Assembly (NCBI GenBank): GCA_028708075.1 | Contig: JAQVZS010000001.1 | Span: forward strand, 205,319 to 269,318 | Direction: 5' to 3' | DNA: 64,000 nt | Origin: Massilibacteroides sp. | Lineage (GTDB): Bacteria; Bacteroidota; Bacteroidia; Bacteroidales; Tannerellaceae | In this document: positions 29,128 through 38,878 of the stretch, piece after piece | Layout: the number at the start of each line of letters is the position of its first letter | How positions within the stretch are numbered: position 1 is the first letter of the stretch | Notes under the pieces: generated by a model | Told to the model about the DNA's origin: nothing | What the model saw: only the letters and a program-made list of their open reading frames with translations | Databases searched by the model: none | Position numbers and translations under genes: made by a program

Positions 29128-29841
29128 TTATTCGATACATGCTTTATAAAGCGATATCGTTTCTTTTAAGCCATAATAAAGGGCGTCACAGATCAGGGCA
29201 TGACCGATGGATACCTCTTCGAGCCAGGGTATATTTCGTTTGAACCAGGCTAAATTATCTAAATTCAGATCGTGCCCTGCGTTTAGGCCAAGGCCTAAGT
29301 TTTTTGCCAATTCTGCGGCTTCGATAAAAGGTTGAATTGCTTTTTCTTTGTCTTCCGGATATAGCCGGGCATACGGTTCTGTATACAGTTCGATTCTATC
29401 CGTCCCGGTTTTAGCTGCAGCTTGAATATTCTCCGGATCTGTGCCTACAAAGATAGAAGTGCGGATGCCTTTTCCTGTGAACAAATCGACCAACTCACTG
29501 AGCTGGTTAAAGTGGCTGGCTATATCCCAACCTGCGTTTGATGTGATTGCGTCCGGACTGTCCGGGACTAACGTTACCTGCGTTGGTTTTACTTTCAATA
29601 TCAAATCGATAAATTGGGAAGAAGGATAACCTTCAATGTTGAATTCCGTTTTGATCAGCGGTTTCAAGTCGTATACATCCGCATACCGGATATGTCTCTC
29701 GTCCGGCCTGGGGTGTACCGTTATACCTTCTGCACCAAACTCTTCACAATCTTGCGCAACTTTTTTAATGTCCGGCATATTTCCCCCACGGGCATTCCGG
29801 ATCGTAGCTACTTTATTTATGTTAACACTTAAATGCGTCAT
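29128..29841 (-). CDS. pdxJ: pyridoxine 5'-phosphate synthase
   Basis: Condenses 3-amino-2-oxopropyl phosphate with deoxyxylulose 5-phosphate, the last ring-forming step of the DXP-dependent vitamin B6 route. The N-terminus [17 protein letters not shown] and segment [18 protein letters not shown] are signatures, and [14 protein letters not shown] marks the active-site end of the TIM barrel. Length 237 is normal. It is upstream of exbB on the same strand, and divergent from the CBS/nadK unit. Confidence 0.96.
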   Translation of the reverse strand: MTHLSVNINKVATIRNARGGNMPDIKKVAQDCEEFGAEGITVHPRPDERHIRYADVYDLKPLIKTEFNIEGYPSSQFIDLILKVKPTQVTLVPDSPDAITSNAGWDIASHFNQLSELVDLFTGKGIRTSIFVGTDPENIQAAAKTGTDRIELYTEPYARLYPEDKEKAIQPFIEAAELAKNLGLGLNAGHDLNLDNLAWFKRNIPWLEEVSIGHALICDALYYGLKETISLYKACIE

Positions 29842-29868
29842 TGTTTTTTATTGTATCCTTTCTTTGAT

Positions 29869-29876
29869 TATTTTTG
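29869..29876 (+). promoter_or_regulatory. -7 element upstream of the CBS-nadK unit
   Basis: TATTTTTG matches TAnnTTTG; 60 bases before the CBS gene. On the opposite strand TATTTTTG (29904-29911) could serve pdxJ. The -33 elements are weak for both. Confidence 0.4.
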
Positions 29877-29936
29877 TAAAATCATATCTATATATGATAT
29901 ATGCAAAAATAGTAGTATTTAGGGAATAAGAGGAAC

Positions 29937-30596
29937 ATGTTGGCGAAAGATTTCATAACAAAGGATATTCCGGTGTTAAAAAGTTTTGACACTATTGAAT
30001 ACGCATTGGCATTAATGGACGATTTTAAATTGAAGCATCTTCCTCTTGTTCAGGATTCTGCCTATCTTGGAATCTTGTCGGAAAGAGAACTTTTGGCAGC
30101 TTCCAACCCTACTTTGCCTATTGGTACACCCTTGCTTTTTTGTCCGTGTATTTTGGAAAACGGACATTTACACGAAACGCTTGCGATGTTGACCCGTTAT
30201 CATTTAACACTTCTTCCAGTTGTTACGTTCGATAATAAATTTTACGGAAGTATAACGCGTGAAAATCTTATCGATCTGATTTCGGAATTGTCCAACGCTG
30301 AAGTTGCCGGAAGTGTTCTTGTCCTTGAAATTATACCGCAAGATTATTCTTTGGCCGATATAGCCCGTATTGTCGAATCCAATAAAGCACATATATTAAA
30401 TATATTTACCCGTATCGATAAAGGTACGGAACGTTTGTTAGTGATCCTGAAAATCGATATGGAAGACGCTTCCCCTGTTATTCGGAGTTTCGAACGATTT
30501 AATTATACGGTTCTTTATCATTTTATGGAGAAGGGGACGGTTGATGAATTGTTGCAGCAGCGGATGAATGAACTCTTACATTATATGAATTTGTAG
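29937..30596 (+). CDS. CBS-domain protein with C-terminal ACT-like region
   Basis: Two CBS motifs in the first 120 residues (AKDFITKDIPVLKSFDTIEYALALMDDFKLKHLPLV and LTLLPVVTFDNKFYGSITRENLIDLI) suggest adenine-nucleotide sensing. The remainder (VLVLEIIPQDYSLADIARIVESNKAHILNIF) reads like an ACT-type ligand domain, an AcuB-like architecture. It is followed after 16 bases by nadK, so a link to energy or NAD(P) status is plausible but inferred. Length 219. Confidence 0.85.
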   Translation: MLAKDFITKDIPVLKSFDTIEYALALMDDFKLKHLPLVQDSAYLGILSERELLAASNPTLPIGTPLLFCPCILENGHLHETLAMLTRYHLTLLPVVTFDNKFYGSITRENLIDLISELSNAEVAGSVLVLEIIPQDYSLADIARIVESNKAHILNIFTRIDKGTERLLVILKIDMEDASPVIRSFERFNYTVLYHFMEKGTVDELLQQRMNELLHYMNL

Positions 30597-30612
30597 AAAT
30601 AATCTTAAAAAC

Positions 30613-31488
30613 ATGAAGATAGGGGTTTTTGGTAGTGAATATCAAGTGGATAAACAAAATATGCTACGTCGTTTGGTTGAAAAACTGCATGAATTGGAGG
30701 CCGAAATCTATGTCGACAACAGTTTTTATATCTATTTGACGGACGCATTGAATTTTGACCCGGAGATATCCGGAGTCTTGTGTGATGATCCTTTTGATCT
30801 TGACCTGATTTTAAGTATTGGCGGCGACGGAACGTTTTTGCATACTGCAGCCCGTGTGAATAAGCAAAACATTCCAATTTTGGGGATCAATACCGGACGC
30901 CTCGGTTTTTTGGCAGATGTTTCTGTCAAGGATATTGAAGAAACGCTAGATGAACTCTACCGCAATTATTACCGGGTAGAGGAACGTCGTTTATTACAAT
31001 TGCATGTAAATGGTCAGCCTTTCCGGGGATATAATTACGCCTTGAACGAAGTCGCTATATTAAAACGGGATACCTCTTCTATGATTACCATACATACCCA
31101 ACTGAATGGAGAATATCTGACTTCCTATCAGGCGGATGGGTTGGTTATTGCTACCCCGACCGGCTCTACGGCTTATTCGATGAGTATCAACGGACCAATT
31201 TTGATTCCCCAATGCGATAATCTGATTCTAAGCCCGGTTGCGCCTCATTCCCTGAACGTCCGTCCGTTAGTTATTCCGGATTCTTATACCATTACATTGG
31301 GAGTAGAAAGCAGAAGCAAGACTTTTTTAGTCGCTTTGGACGGACGTTCGGAAGTTTTTCCTTCCGGAATCCAACTTTCTGTTTCCGCTGCCGATTATAC
31401 TACTAAAGTTATTAAGCGCTACAACCATACTTTTTATCAAACATTGCGGGATAAATTGATGTGGGGAGCAGACGCACGAAAAAAATAA
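30613..31488 (+). CDS. nadK: NAD kinase
   Basis: Phosphorylates NAD to NADP. The GGDGTFLHTAARV motif (catalytic Asp) lies near residue 73, the NEVAILKRD motif near 153, and DGLVIATPTGSTAYSMSINGP near 180. Length 291 is normal. The gene order CBS protein-nadK next to divergent pdxJ-exbB is common in Bacteroidales, from what I know of such genomes. The start is the ATG after a short AT-rich gap. Confidence 0.97.
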   Translation: MKIGVFGSEYQVDKQNMLRRLVEKLHELEAEIYVDNSFYIYLTDALNFDPEISGVLCDDPFDLDLILSIGGDGTFLHTAARVNKQNIPILGINTGRLGFLADVSVKDIEETLDELYRNYYRVEERRLLQLHVNGQPFRGYNYALNEVAILKRDTSSMITIHTQLNGEYLTSYQADGLVIATPTGSTAYSMSINGPILIPQCDNLILSPVAPHSLNVRPLVIPDSYTITLGVESRSKTFLVALDGRSEVFPSGIQLSVSAADYTTKVIKRYNHTFYQTLRDKLMWGADARKK

Positions 31489-31553
31489 TATGTTTTACAG
31501 CATGTATCAGTTAAATGATGTTAATATTGATAATTTTCTTCCCCGGAACAGTG

Positions 31554-31580
31554 TTGTATAACATAAAAATGGTATATTTG
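31554..31580 (+). promoter_or_regulatory. possible promoter of a short transcript after nadK
   Basis: TATATTTG at 31573-31580 is a perfect -7; the nearest TTG (31554-31556) gives a short 16-base spacer. A hairpin with a T-run lies about 50 bases downstream. Confidence 0.4.
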
Positions 31581-31586
31581 CAATGT

Positions 31587-31657
31587 GTTTTTCATGGTAT
31601 TAGATTTAAGGTTAACAATGAAGATTGGTTGTCGTGATGACAACCTTTTCTTTTTTA
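31587..31657 (+). ncRNA. candidate small RNA or short leader transcript
   Basis: A perfect -7 element is followed about 47 bases later by a GGTTGTC / GACAACC hairpin and TTTTCTTTTTT, which would bound an RNA of about 70 bases. It lies in a 419-base space between nadK and the universal stress gene. A 22-codon ORF starts at an internal ATG but runs through the terminator and looks accidental. The rest of the gap (31658-31907) shows nothing I can name. Confidence 0.35.
31627..31655 (+). terminator. terminator downstream of nadK
   Basis: Stem GGTTGTC / GACAACC, loop GTGAT, then TTTTCTTTTTT. Confidence 0.75.
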
Positions 31658-31907
31658 TATAATATAGGTTTTTTCGAATGCAATGAAAATGACATGAAAA
31701 TTAAATACGAATAAGACAAGAAACCATACTGTCCTATCAACTATACGCTATTCAATTTCACTTAACAATATATCATGTAGTTAATCGAAGATTCTTTCAG
31801 CGCAGAATTTTTCAAGATGTCTATCATAATTAATAATCCAGCAAAAAAGGCCATTAATTGTACATTTTGAAATGTTTCAAAAGTGTGGTTTAGAATGAAT
31901 GTAATTA

Positions 31908-32342
31908 TTATTGTGCAGGAATAACCATTACAGGTAGGGCCGAATGTAAAATTATATATTGAGCTACACTTCCCATTGCCCATAGATTGAATCCGTTTTT
32001 ACCGCGTATTCCCATGATGATTAAGTCGGCTTCCCAAATTTTTGCTATCTTCAAAATACCTTCCTTAGGTGAACATTCGGGCATAAATTTTGTGGTTTCT
32101 TTGCTGCGATTGTTCAACCGGATTAGTTGTTCCATCGTCTCTTGTGCTTCTTTTTTTAATACCATTAATGCTTCGTTAGGCATTATTCCAGCATCGGGAT
32201 TAGTGATTGCTTTGGATTTATCAATAACGAAGATTAAAGCCGGTTCGGCTCCCGATTGCTCTGCTAATTCAAAGCCTTTCCGGGCAACATTAATAGAATT
32301 TTCCTGGCCGTCAACCGCGATCAGAATTTTTTTGTAACTCAT
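31908..32342 (-). CDS. universal stress protein UspA family
   Basis: A 144-residue Usp with N-terminal strand MSYKKILIAVDGQENSINVARKG and the ATP-binding motif G-2x-G-9x-G-S, seen as GIRGKNGFNLWAMGS. It is thus probably an ATP-binding member. The ORF track starts 53 codons earlier, but that extension overlaps crcB and lacks family likeness; the ATG at 32342 overlaps the crcB stop by 4 bases. It is the last gene of eno-crcB-usp. The small ORF at its 3' end (31762-31983) is a shadow. Confidence 0.93.
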   Translation of the reverse strand: MSYKKILIAVDGQENSINVARKGFELAEQSGAEPALIFVIDKSKAITNPDAGIMPNEALMVLKKEAQETMEQLIRLNNRSKETTKFMPECSPKEGILKIAKIWEADLIIMGIRGKNGFNLWAMGSVAQYIILHSALPVMVIPAQ

Positions 32343-32722
32343 GGTATAATTATTTTTGATAAAATATAACCTCCCCATACGGCTAATAATCCTAAGATAA
32401 CGCTTGTTGTTATATATATAACAAGTGTAACGTAGCTCCCGTTTTCCAACAATCGAAGGTTTTCTGCCGAAAAAGTGGAAAATGTGGTGTATCCACCGCA
32501 TAGACCGACGACTAACAACAATTTTAAGTTGTTATTTGTAACAACGTTGTGGGATATCGCATCCATTAAAAAACCGATAAGAAAACATCCGGTTATGTTT
32601 ATTACGAATGTTCCCCAGGGGAATATGAATGAAGAATGTTTAGAGAACCAAAGGGAAACAAGGTATCGGAAACTGCTTCCGATACCTCCGCCCAAGGCTA
32701 CGAACAATAATTGTTTCAACAT
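32339..32722 (-). CDS. crcB: fluoride ion exporter CrcB/Fluc
   Basis: A small four-helix membrane protein that forms a dual-topology fluoride channel. The signature stretches are GGGIGSSFRYLVS, GTFVINITGCFLIGFL (conserved Asn) and GLCGGYTTFSTFSAENL (phenylalanine box and T-F-S-T). Length 127 is typical. It sits between enolase, the main fluoride-sensitive glycolytic enzyme, and a stress protein, with 3-base and overlapping junctions. This order suggests fluoride protection of glycolysis. I found no fluoride riboswitch upstream. Confidence 0.95.
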   Translation of the reverse strand: MLKQLLFVALGGGIGSSFRYLVSLWFSKHSSFIFPWGTFVINITGCFLIGFLMDAISHNVVTNNNLKLLLVVGLCGGYTTFSTFSAENLRLLENGSYVTLVIYITTSVILGLLAVWGGYILSKIIIP

Positions 32723-32725
32723 TTG

Positions 32726-34012
<1,287 letters not shown>

Positions 34013-34247
34013 CTAACTATTTATTAATGCTGAATAATGAAATATATTAAAGCAAATATTGTCTGTGCAATCTCTACGCAGGCCGTTTTTATTTGTTGTC
34101 TTTTTTTGTGAAAGATGCAACTGTACGAAAGGTATAAATATACGAAATTCCCACTCATAATCTTTATTGTTAGATTAATTAAGTAGGAACTATCAGCTAC
34201 ATATAGCGGTTTATAACAGGGAAGTCCCATTCCCATTTCATATTGTA

Positions 34248-34255
34248 CAAAGGTA
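34248..34255 (-). promoter_or_regulatory. -7 element upstream of enolase
   Basis: TACCTTTG on the minus strand; transcription from here would give an unusually long leader of about 230 bases before eno. A second, poorer element (TACCTTTC) lies near 34127-34134. Confidence 0.4.
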
Positions 34256-34269
34256 TGAAATATTTTTTA

Positions 34270-34522
34270 TTTCTGAGAGATGTCGGGTGAATTTCTGAAT
34301 TTGGAAATACTCCCGATGCATGCCTTTTTTTAAGGCTCCATCGGTATGTGTGTTTGTTTTGATTATCATAGTAAAAACTCGTCCCTATGATTTTAAAAAA
34401 AGATACCGAACGTTTTTAAAAATCTTCGATATCTTTTTTTAAAACGTTCGGTATGATTTTTTTTAGTCTTTATTAGAGTTGAAAATCAACAATTAATATT
34501 TGATTTTTTTCGTCGGGATGAG
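34270..34522 (-). repeat. dispersed intergenic repeat, copy A
   Basis: Read on the minus strand, this non-coding stretch between pgi and eno aligns closely with 63587-63800 on the plus strand. Shared blocks in order: CATCCCGA, TTGTTGATTTTCAAC, AAAAAATCAT-CCGAACGTTTT, CGAAGA-TTTT, TTTAAAATCATAGG, GA-TTTTTTA, and weaker likeness beyond. Within it CCGAA-like motifs are 22 bases apart, and TACCGAACGTTTT / AAAACGTTCGGTA form an inverted pair. No ORF is present. Nature unknown. Outer limits are approximate. Confidence 0.7.
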
Positions 34523-34541
34523 AGGCTATTTTAACAGATGC

Positions 34542-34568
34542 ATAAGGCTGCTTTTTATGCAGCCTTAT
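34542..34568 (-). terminator. hairpin after pgi
   Basis: Perfect 10-bp stem ATAAGGCTGC / GCAGCCTTAT, loop of 7, about 25 bases after the pgi stop. No good T-run follows on the minus strand, so termination is uncertain. Confidence 0.4.
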
Positions 34569-34591
34569 TATGATAGGGTAGGGTAGATAAA

Positions 34592-35935
34592 TTATAAGCG
34601 TGATTGTATGGCCGCGCTTTCTTTTTCGTAGCCCGGTTTGTTCAACAAGGCGAACATGTTTTTTTTGTATGCCTCTACTCCAGGTTGGTTGAACGGATTG
34701 ACACCTAACATATAACCGCTGATTCCGCAAGCTTTTTCAAAGAAATAAAACAGTTGTCCAATGTAATAAGGACTGACTTGCGGTAGAGTTATTTTGATAT
34801 TGGGAACACCTCCGTCAACATGCGCCAATTGGGTGCCCAGTTCTGCCATTTTATTTACTTCGTCTACACGTTTTCCGGCAAGAAAATTTAGCCCGTCCAG
34901 ATTAGCTTCGTCTGAGGGCACCAAGACGGTTTTGTCCGCATTTTCAACCGAGATAACGGTTTCGAAGATCGTCCGCTCGCCTTCTTGAATCCATTGTCCC
35001 ATCGAATGCAAGTCTGTTGTCAAATCCACAGAAGCAGGGAAAATTCCTTTGTTATTCTTACCTTCGCTTTCGCCGTAAAGCTGTTTCCACCATTCGGCGA
35101 TGTAATGCAATTTCGGATGGAAATTAGCCAGTATTTCGATTTTCTTACCGTTTTTGTACAATTCGTTTCGCATGGCGGCGTAGATGGCAGCGATGTTTTT
35201 TTCGAAAGGTACAGAATCCGCCGTTGTCTTTTCCATGAAAACAGCCCCTTCGACAAGTTCGCGGATATTAATGCCCGCTATGGCAATCGGCAGTAAGCCG
35301 ACCGGAGTTAAAACAGAAAAACGTCCGCCCACATTATCCGGAATGATGAAAGTCTTGTAGCCTTCCTGGTCAGCCAACGCGCGCAACGCTCCTTTTTTTG
35401 CATCCGTGATGGCTACGATTCGTTCCTTAGCTTCCGCTTTACCAATCGTGTCTTCCAATTGTTTTTTCAGAATACGGAAAGCTAAGGCAGGTTCGGTTGT
35501 TGTTCCGGATTTAGAAATATTGATTAATCCGAATTGTTTACCTTCGAGTAATTCAGACAGTTCGTATAGATAATCTTCTCCAATATTATGTCCCGCGTAT
35601 ACCAGCACCGGATTTTTACGTTTCGTCTGCAACCACTCAAAACTGTTGTTTAATGCTTCCACAACAGCTTTGGTTCCCAGATAACTTCCCCCGATACCGA
35701 TTGCAACGATTACGTCGCATTTCGCACGTAGTTTAGCTGCAGTTGCTTCAATGTCGGCCAATTCTGCTTCCGCGATGGAAGACGGCAGATTTAACCAACC
35801 TAAGAAATCATTTCCTTCGCCAGTACCTTTATGCAATTTTGCGTTCGCTGCTTCAGCATTTACCTTTTGCTCATAAACTTGCTCCCGGGTTATTTTACCG
35901 AGCGCTTTTTCGATGTTTAAAAGAATAGTTTTCAT
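34592..35935 (-). CDS. pgi: glucose-6-phosphate isomerase
   Basis: Interconverts glucose 6-phosphate and fructose 6-phosphate. The [16 protein letters not shown] phosphate-binding segment and the family signature [19 protein letters not shown] are visible; the C-terminal Lys region reads [16 protein letters not shown]. At 447 residues it belongs to the shorter bacterial class. It lies 17 bases after gpsA on the same strand, in a lysS-gpsA-pgi operon. Confidence 0.96.
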   Translation of the reverse strand: MKTILLNIEKALGKITREQVYEQKVNAEAANAKLHKGTGEGNDFLGWLNLPSSIAEAELADIEATAAKLRAKCDVIVAIGIGGSYLGTKAVVEALNNSFEWLQTKRKNPVLVYAGHNIGEDYLYELSELLEGKQFGLINISKSGTTTEPALAFRILKKQLEDTIGKAEAKERIVAITDAKKGALRALADQEGYKTFIIPDNVGGRFSVLTPVGLLPIAIAGINIRELVEGAVFMEKTTADSVPFEKNIAAIYAAMRNELYKNGKKIEILANFHPKLHYIAEWWKQLYGESEGKNNKGIFPASVDLTTDLHSMGQWIQEGERTIFETVISVENADKTVLVPSDEANLDGLNFLAGKRVDEVNKMAELGTQLAHVDGGVPNIKITLPQVSPYYIGQLFYFFEKACGISGYMLGVNPFNQPGVEAYKKNMFALLNKPGYEKESAAIQSRL

Positions 35936-35952
35936 ATGTTTTAATTATCTGA

Positions 35953-36948
35953 TTATTTAAACGTTTCGCTTAATTGCCGGATGACAGTTACTGGAGATTT
36001 CTGTTCATAAAGAATAGCGTAGAGTGCATCCAAAATAGGCATGTCAACTTGATACTTTTCATTGATTTCGTGGATACATTTTGTGCCATAATAGCCTTCT
36101 GCAATCATTTCCATTTCCAATTGAGCTGTTTTTACGGAGTATCCTTTGCCAATCATTGTGCCGAATGTGCGGTTTCGGCTAAACCGGGAATAAGCAGTAA
36201 CTAACAGATCACCTAAATAGGCAGAGTCTGTTATGTCGCGCGCCAAGCCATGAACGGCATGCACGAATTTCCGCATTTCTTCAATAGCGTTGGAGATAAA
36301 AACCGCTTGAAAATTATCCCCGTACTTCATCCCGTGGCAAACCCCGGCGACTATCGCGTAGACATTTTTTAAAACGGAAGCGTATTCTATACCTTCTACA
36401 TCCTCGCTGCAGGAACTTTTTAAATAAGAATTCTTGAAAACGGTGGTTAGTTTCTTCGCTTTTTCGATATCTCTGCACGCCAACGTCAAGTAAGACAAGC
36501 GTTCGAACGATATTTCCTCAGCGTGACATGGGCCACCGATCACTGTAATACGCTCTTTCGGCACTTGGTAGTATTCTGAAAAATAATCGGCGATTAACAT
36601 ATTTTCATCCGGCACAATCCCCTTGATTGCAGAGATAATGAATTTATCTTTTAAGGGCGCAGTAACTTTCGATAGATGTTGCTTTAGAAATGGGGAAGGG
36701 GTGGCGAAAATCAGCGTATCCGATTGCTCTATAATTTCGTTTATATCGGAAAAGAAGGTAATCTTTTTCGTGTCGAACAAAATGTTGGTCAGATAAGACG
36801 GGTTATGCTTCATTTTCAGAAAATCCTCGATTTGATCCGGCCGTCTCATATACCAGTAGATATGTTTTTGATTAGAGAGTATAATTTTTGCTAAGGCGGT
36901 AGCCCAACTGCCACCTCCCATGATCGCCATTTTACCCGGAAAACTCAT
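35953..36948 (-). CDS. gpsA: NAD(P)-dependent glycerol-3-phosphate dehydrogenase
   Basis: Makes sn-glycerol 3-phosphate from dihydroxyacetone phosphate for phospholipid synthesis. The nucleotide motif is IMGGGSWATALAKIIL; IGGPCHAEEISFERLSYLTLA and KNVYAIVAGVCHGMKYGDNFQA mark the active site with the conserved Lys. The ORF track starts at 36978 inside lysS; I chose the ATG at 36948 (MSFPGKMAIMGGG, 331 residues), which gives the family's usual length and no overlap with lysS. Confidence 0.94.
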   Translation of the reverse strand: MSFPGKMAIMGGGSWATALAKIILSNQKHIYWYMRRPDQIEDFLKMKHNPSYLTNILFDTKKITFFSDINEIIEQSDTLIFATPSPFLKQHLSKVTAPLKDKFIISAIKGIVPDENMLIADYFSEYYQVPKERITVIGGPCHAEEISFERLSYLTLACRDIEKAKKLTTVFKNSYLKSSCSEDVEGIEYASVLKNVYAIVAGVCHGMKYGDNFQAVFISNAIEEMRKFVHAVHGLARDITDSAYLGDLLVTAYSRFSRNRTFGTMIGKGYSVKTAQLEMEMIAEGYYGTKCIHEINEKYQVDMPILDALYAILYEQKSPVTVIRQLSETFK

Positions 36949-36964
36949 GTCGTCTTTCTTATCT

Positions 36965-38689
36965 CTAAACATGATCAATCCATTTTTCCACCTCTTCGAT
37001 GGGCGGATTCTGTAACTCCAATTTATATTTTTTGTTCAGTTCGCACATTTCCTGTCTTAATTTGTTAGGATTAACATCCTTGAACATCTCTACCGTTGTG
37101 TAGCCTGCTTTTTGCAAAGCCGGAACCCATTCTTCGTTGATTCCTAAAGCGACATATTTATCCGCAGTGTCTTTCTTAATGGTTTTTTCCGGGCGCATTT
37201 GAGGGAAGAACAAAACTTCCTGAATGCTTTCTTGCCCAGTCAGGAACATAACCAAGCGGTCCATGCCTATTCCCATACCGCTTGTAGGGGGCATTCCGTA
37301 TTCCAAGGCACGAAGGAAATCGTTGTCTATAAACATTGCTTCGTCGTCACCTTTTTCGCTCAGGCGCAACTGTTCTTCAAAACGGGCGCGCTGGTCTATT
37401 GGATCGTTTAATTCGGAATAAGCGTTGGCTAATTCCTTGCCATTTACCATCAATTCGAAACGTTCTGTCAGTTCCGGATTGTTCCGATGTTTTTTCGTTA
37501 GCGGCGACATTTCGATAGGATAGTCGGTAATAAACGTCGGCTGAATATAATTACTTTCGCATTTTTCACCGAATATTGTGTCGATTAGTTTACCTTTACC
37601 CATCGTCTCGTCTTGTTCGATATTCAGCTTCCGGCAAACTTCGCGCAATTGTTTTTCATTCATTTTGCTAATATCGATAGCTGTATGCTCCTTAATCGCG
37701 TCGATCATCGTGACGCGTTTATAAGGGGCTTTAAAGTCTATTTCCTTTTCTCCGATTTTCACTTTGGTAGTACCGAGAACATCTAAACAAATTTGTTCCA
37801 GCATCTGCTCCGTGAAGTTCATCATCCAGTTGTAGTCCTTGTAGGCTACGTAAATTTCCATGCAGGTAAACTCCGGATTGTGTGTTCGATCCATTCCTTC
37901 GTTACGGAAGTTGCGGCTGAATTCGTATACGCCTTCGAAGCCGCCGACGATCAGTCGTTTCAAATAAAGTTCGTTAGCAATACGCAAATACAAAGGGATA
38001 TCCAGCGCGTTATGATGCGTAATAAACGGACGTGCAGCTGCTCCTCCGGGAATACTCTGCAACACCGGTGTATCTACTTCCAGATAGCCTCGATTGTTGA
38101 AGAATTCGCGCATAGAATTGAATATCTTTGTACGCTTGATAAATATATCTTTAACGCTGTCGTTAACAATCAAATCCACATAACGTTGGCGGTAGCGCAT
38201 TTCTTCGTCTGTGAACCCGTCGTATACCACTCCGTCTTTTATCTTGACAATCGGAAGCGGTTTAAGCGATTTGCTCAGAATAGTCAGGTCTTGCGCATGT
38301 ATGGAAATCTCGCCCATTTGTGTTCGGAAAACGAACCCTTTGATGCCAATGAAGTCGCCAATGTCAGTCAATTTCTTAAAAGCAGTGTTGTATAATTCTT
38401 TGTCTTCACCCAGGCAAATGTCATCGCGCGTGATATACACCTGAATCCGGCCTTTTGAATCCTGAAGTTCGATAAAAGATGCTTTACCCATAATACGGCG
38501 ACTCATGATTCGTCCGGCAATACAGACGGAGCGAGGCGCTTCACCATCTTTAAACGAGGCTTTTATTTCTGTTGAATAGGCGTTGGTTGGATATTCTGCG
38601 GCGGGGTATGGGTCTATACCCAATTGGCGGAGTTGTTCTAAACTGCCGCGTCTGACTATTTCTTGTTCACTTAGTTCTAATAGGTTCAT
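36965..38689 (-). CDS. lysS: lysyl-tRNA synthetase, class II
   Basis: Charges tRNA-Lys. The OB-fold anticodon domain covers the first 160 residues; class II motifs follow (VDTPVLQSIPGGAAARPFITHHNALD, FRNEGMDRTHNPEFTCMEIY, and GMPPTSGMGIGMDRLVMFL). The ATG at 38689 (MNLLELSEQEIVRR, 574 residues) was chosen because the longer ORF start overlaps the -7 promoter element at 38717. A C-terminal extension of about 65 residues after the catalytic core (KYVALGINEEWVPALQKAGYTTVE) is absent from E. coli LysS. Confidence 0.96.
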   Translation of the reverse strand: MNLLELSEQEIVRRGSLEQLRQLGIDPYPAAEYPTNAYSTEIKASFKDGEAPRSVCIAGRIMSRRIMGKASFIELQDSKGRIQVYITRDDICLGEDKELYNTAFKKLTDIGDFIGIKGFVFRTQMGEISIHAQDLTILSKSLKPLPIVKIKDGVVYDGFTDEEMRYRQRYVDLIVNDSVKDIFIKRTKIFNSMREFFNNRGYLEVDTPVLQSIPGGAAARPFITHHNALDIPLYLRIANELYLKRLIVGGFEGVYEFSRNFRNEGMDRTHNPEFTCMEIYVAYKDYNWMMNFTEQMLEQICLDVLGTTKVKIGEKEIDFKAPYKRVTMIDAIKEHTAIDISKMNEKQLREVCRKLNIEQDETMGKGKLIDTIFGEKCESNYIQPTFITDYPIEMSPLTKKHRNNPELTERFELMVNGKELANAYSELNDPIDQRARFEEQLRLSEKGDDEAMFIDNDFLRALEYGMPPTSGMGIGMDRLVMFLTGQESIQEVLFFPQMRPEKTIKKDTADKYVALGINEEWVPALQKAGYTTVEMFKDVNPNKLRQEMCELNKKYKLELQNPPIEEVEKWIDHV

Positions 38690-38716
38690 TCTATTATAGT
38701 TTTGAATACATCGAGG

Positions 38717-38724
38717 CAAAAGTA
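38717..38724 (-). promoter_or_regulatory. -7 element of lysS-gpsA-pgi
   Basis: TACTTTTG on the minus strand, 28 bases before the chosen lysS ATG. The longer ORF's start lies inside it. Confidence 0.55.
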
Positions 38725-38849
38725 CAAAACTTTTTGAACTTCTATTGTATTCTGTTATAGCTTTAGCTCAAGTCTTTCGATATAATGCTTTGTTTATCGT
38801 TTTCGAGTAATCATTTGTTCATGATGTCAGATTATTTTTATATTAATTG

Positions 38850-38857
38850 TATATTTG
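38850..38857 (+). promoter_or_regulatory. -7 element of the dicarboxylate symporter gene
   Basis: TATATTTG, 21 bases before the ATG at 38879. The TTG-initiated ORF of the track begins within this element, so ATG 38879 is the better start. Confidence 0.55.
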
Positions 38858-38878
38858 TGTCGTATAATAGATGTAAAT

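Noticed and set aside
31762-31983. 73-codon minus-strand ORF at the 3' end of the usp gene
   Set aside because: Overlaps usp in another frame and extends into an AT-rich gap; no motif.
34024-34236. 70-codon minus-strand ORF upstream of eno
   Set aside because: AT-rich, no recognisable family and close to the predicted transcription start; more likely leader sequence.
37793-38395. 200-codon plus-strand ORF antisense to lysS
   Set aside because: Shadow of lysS; no family features.
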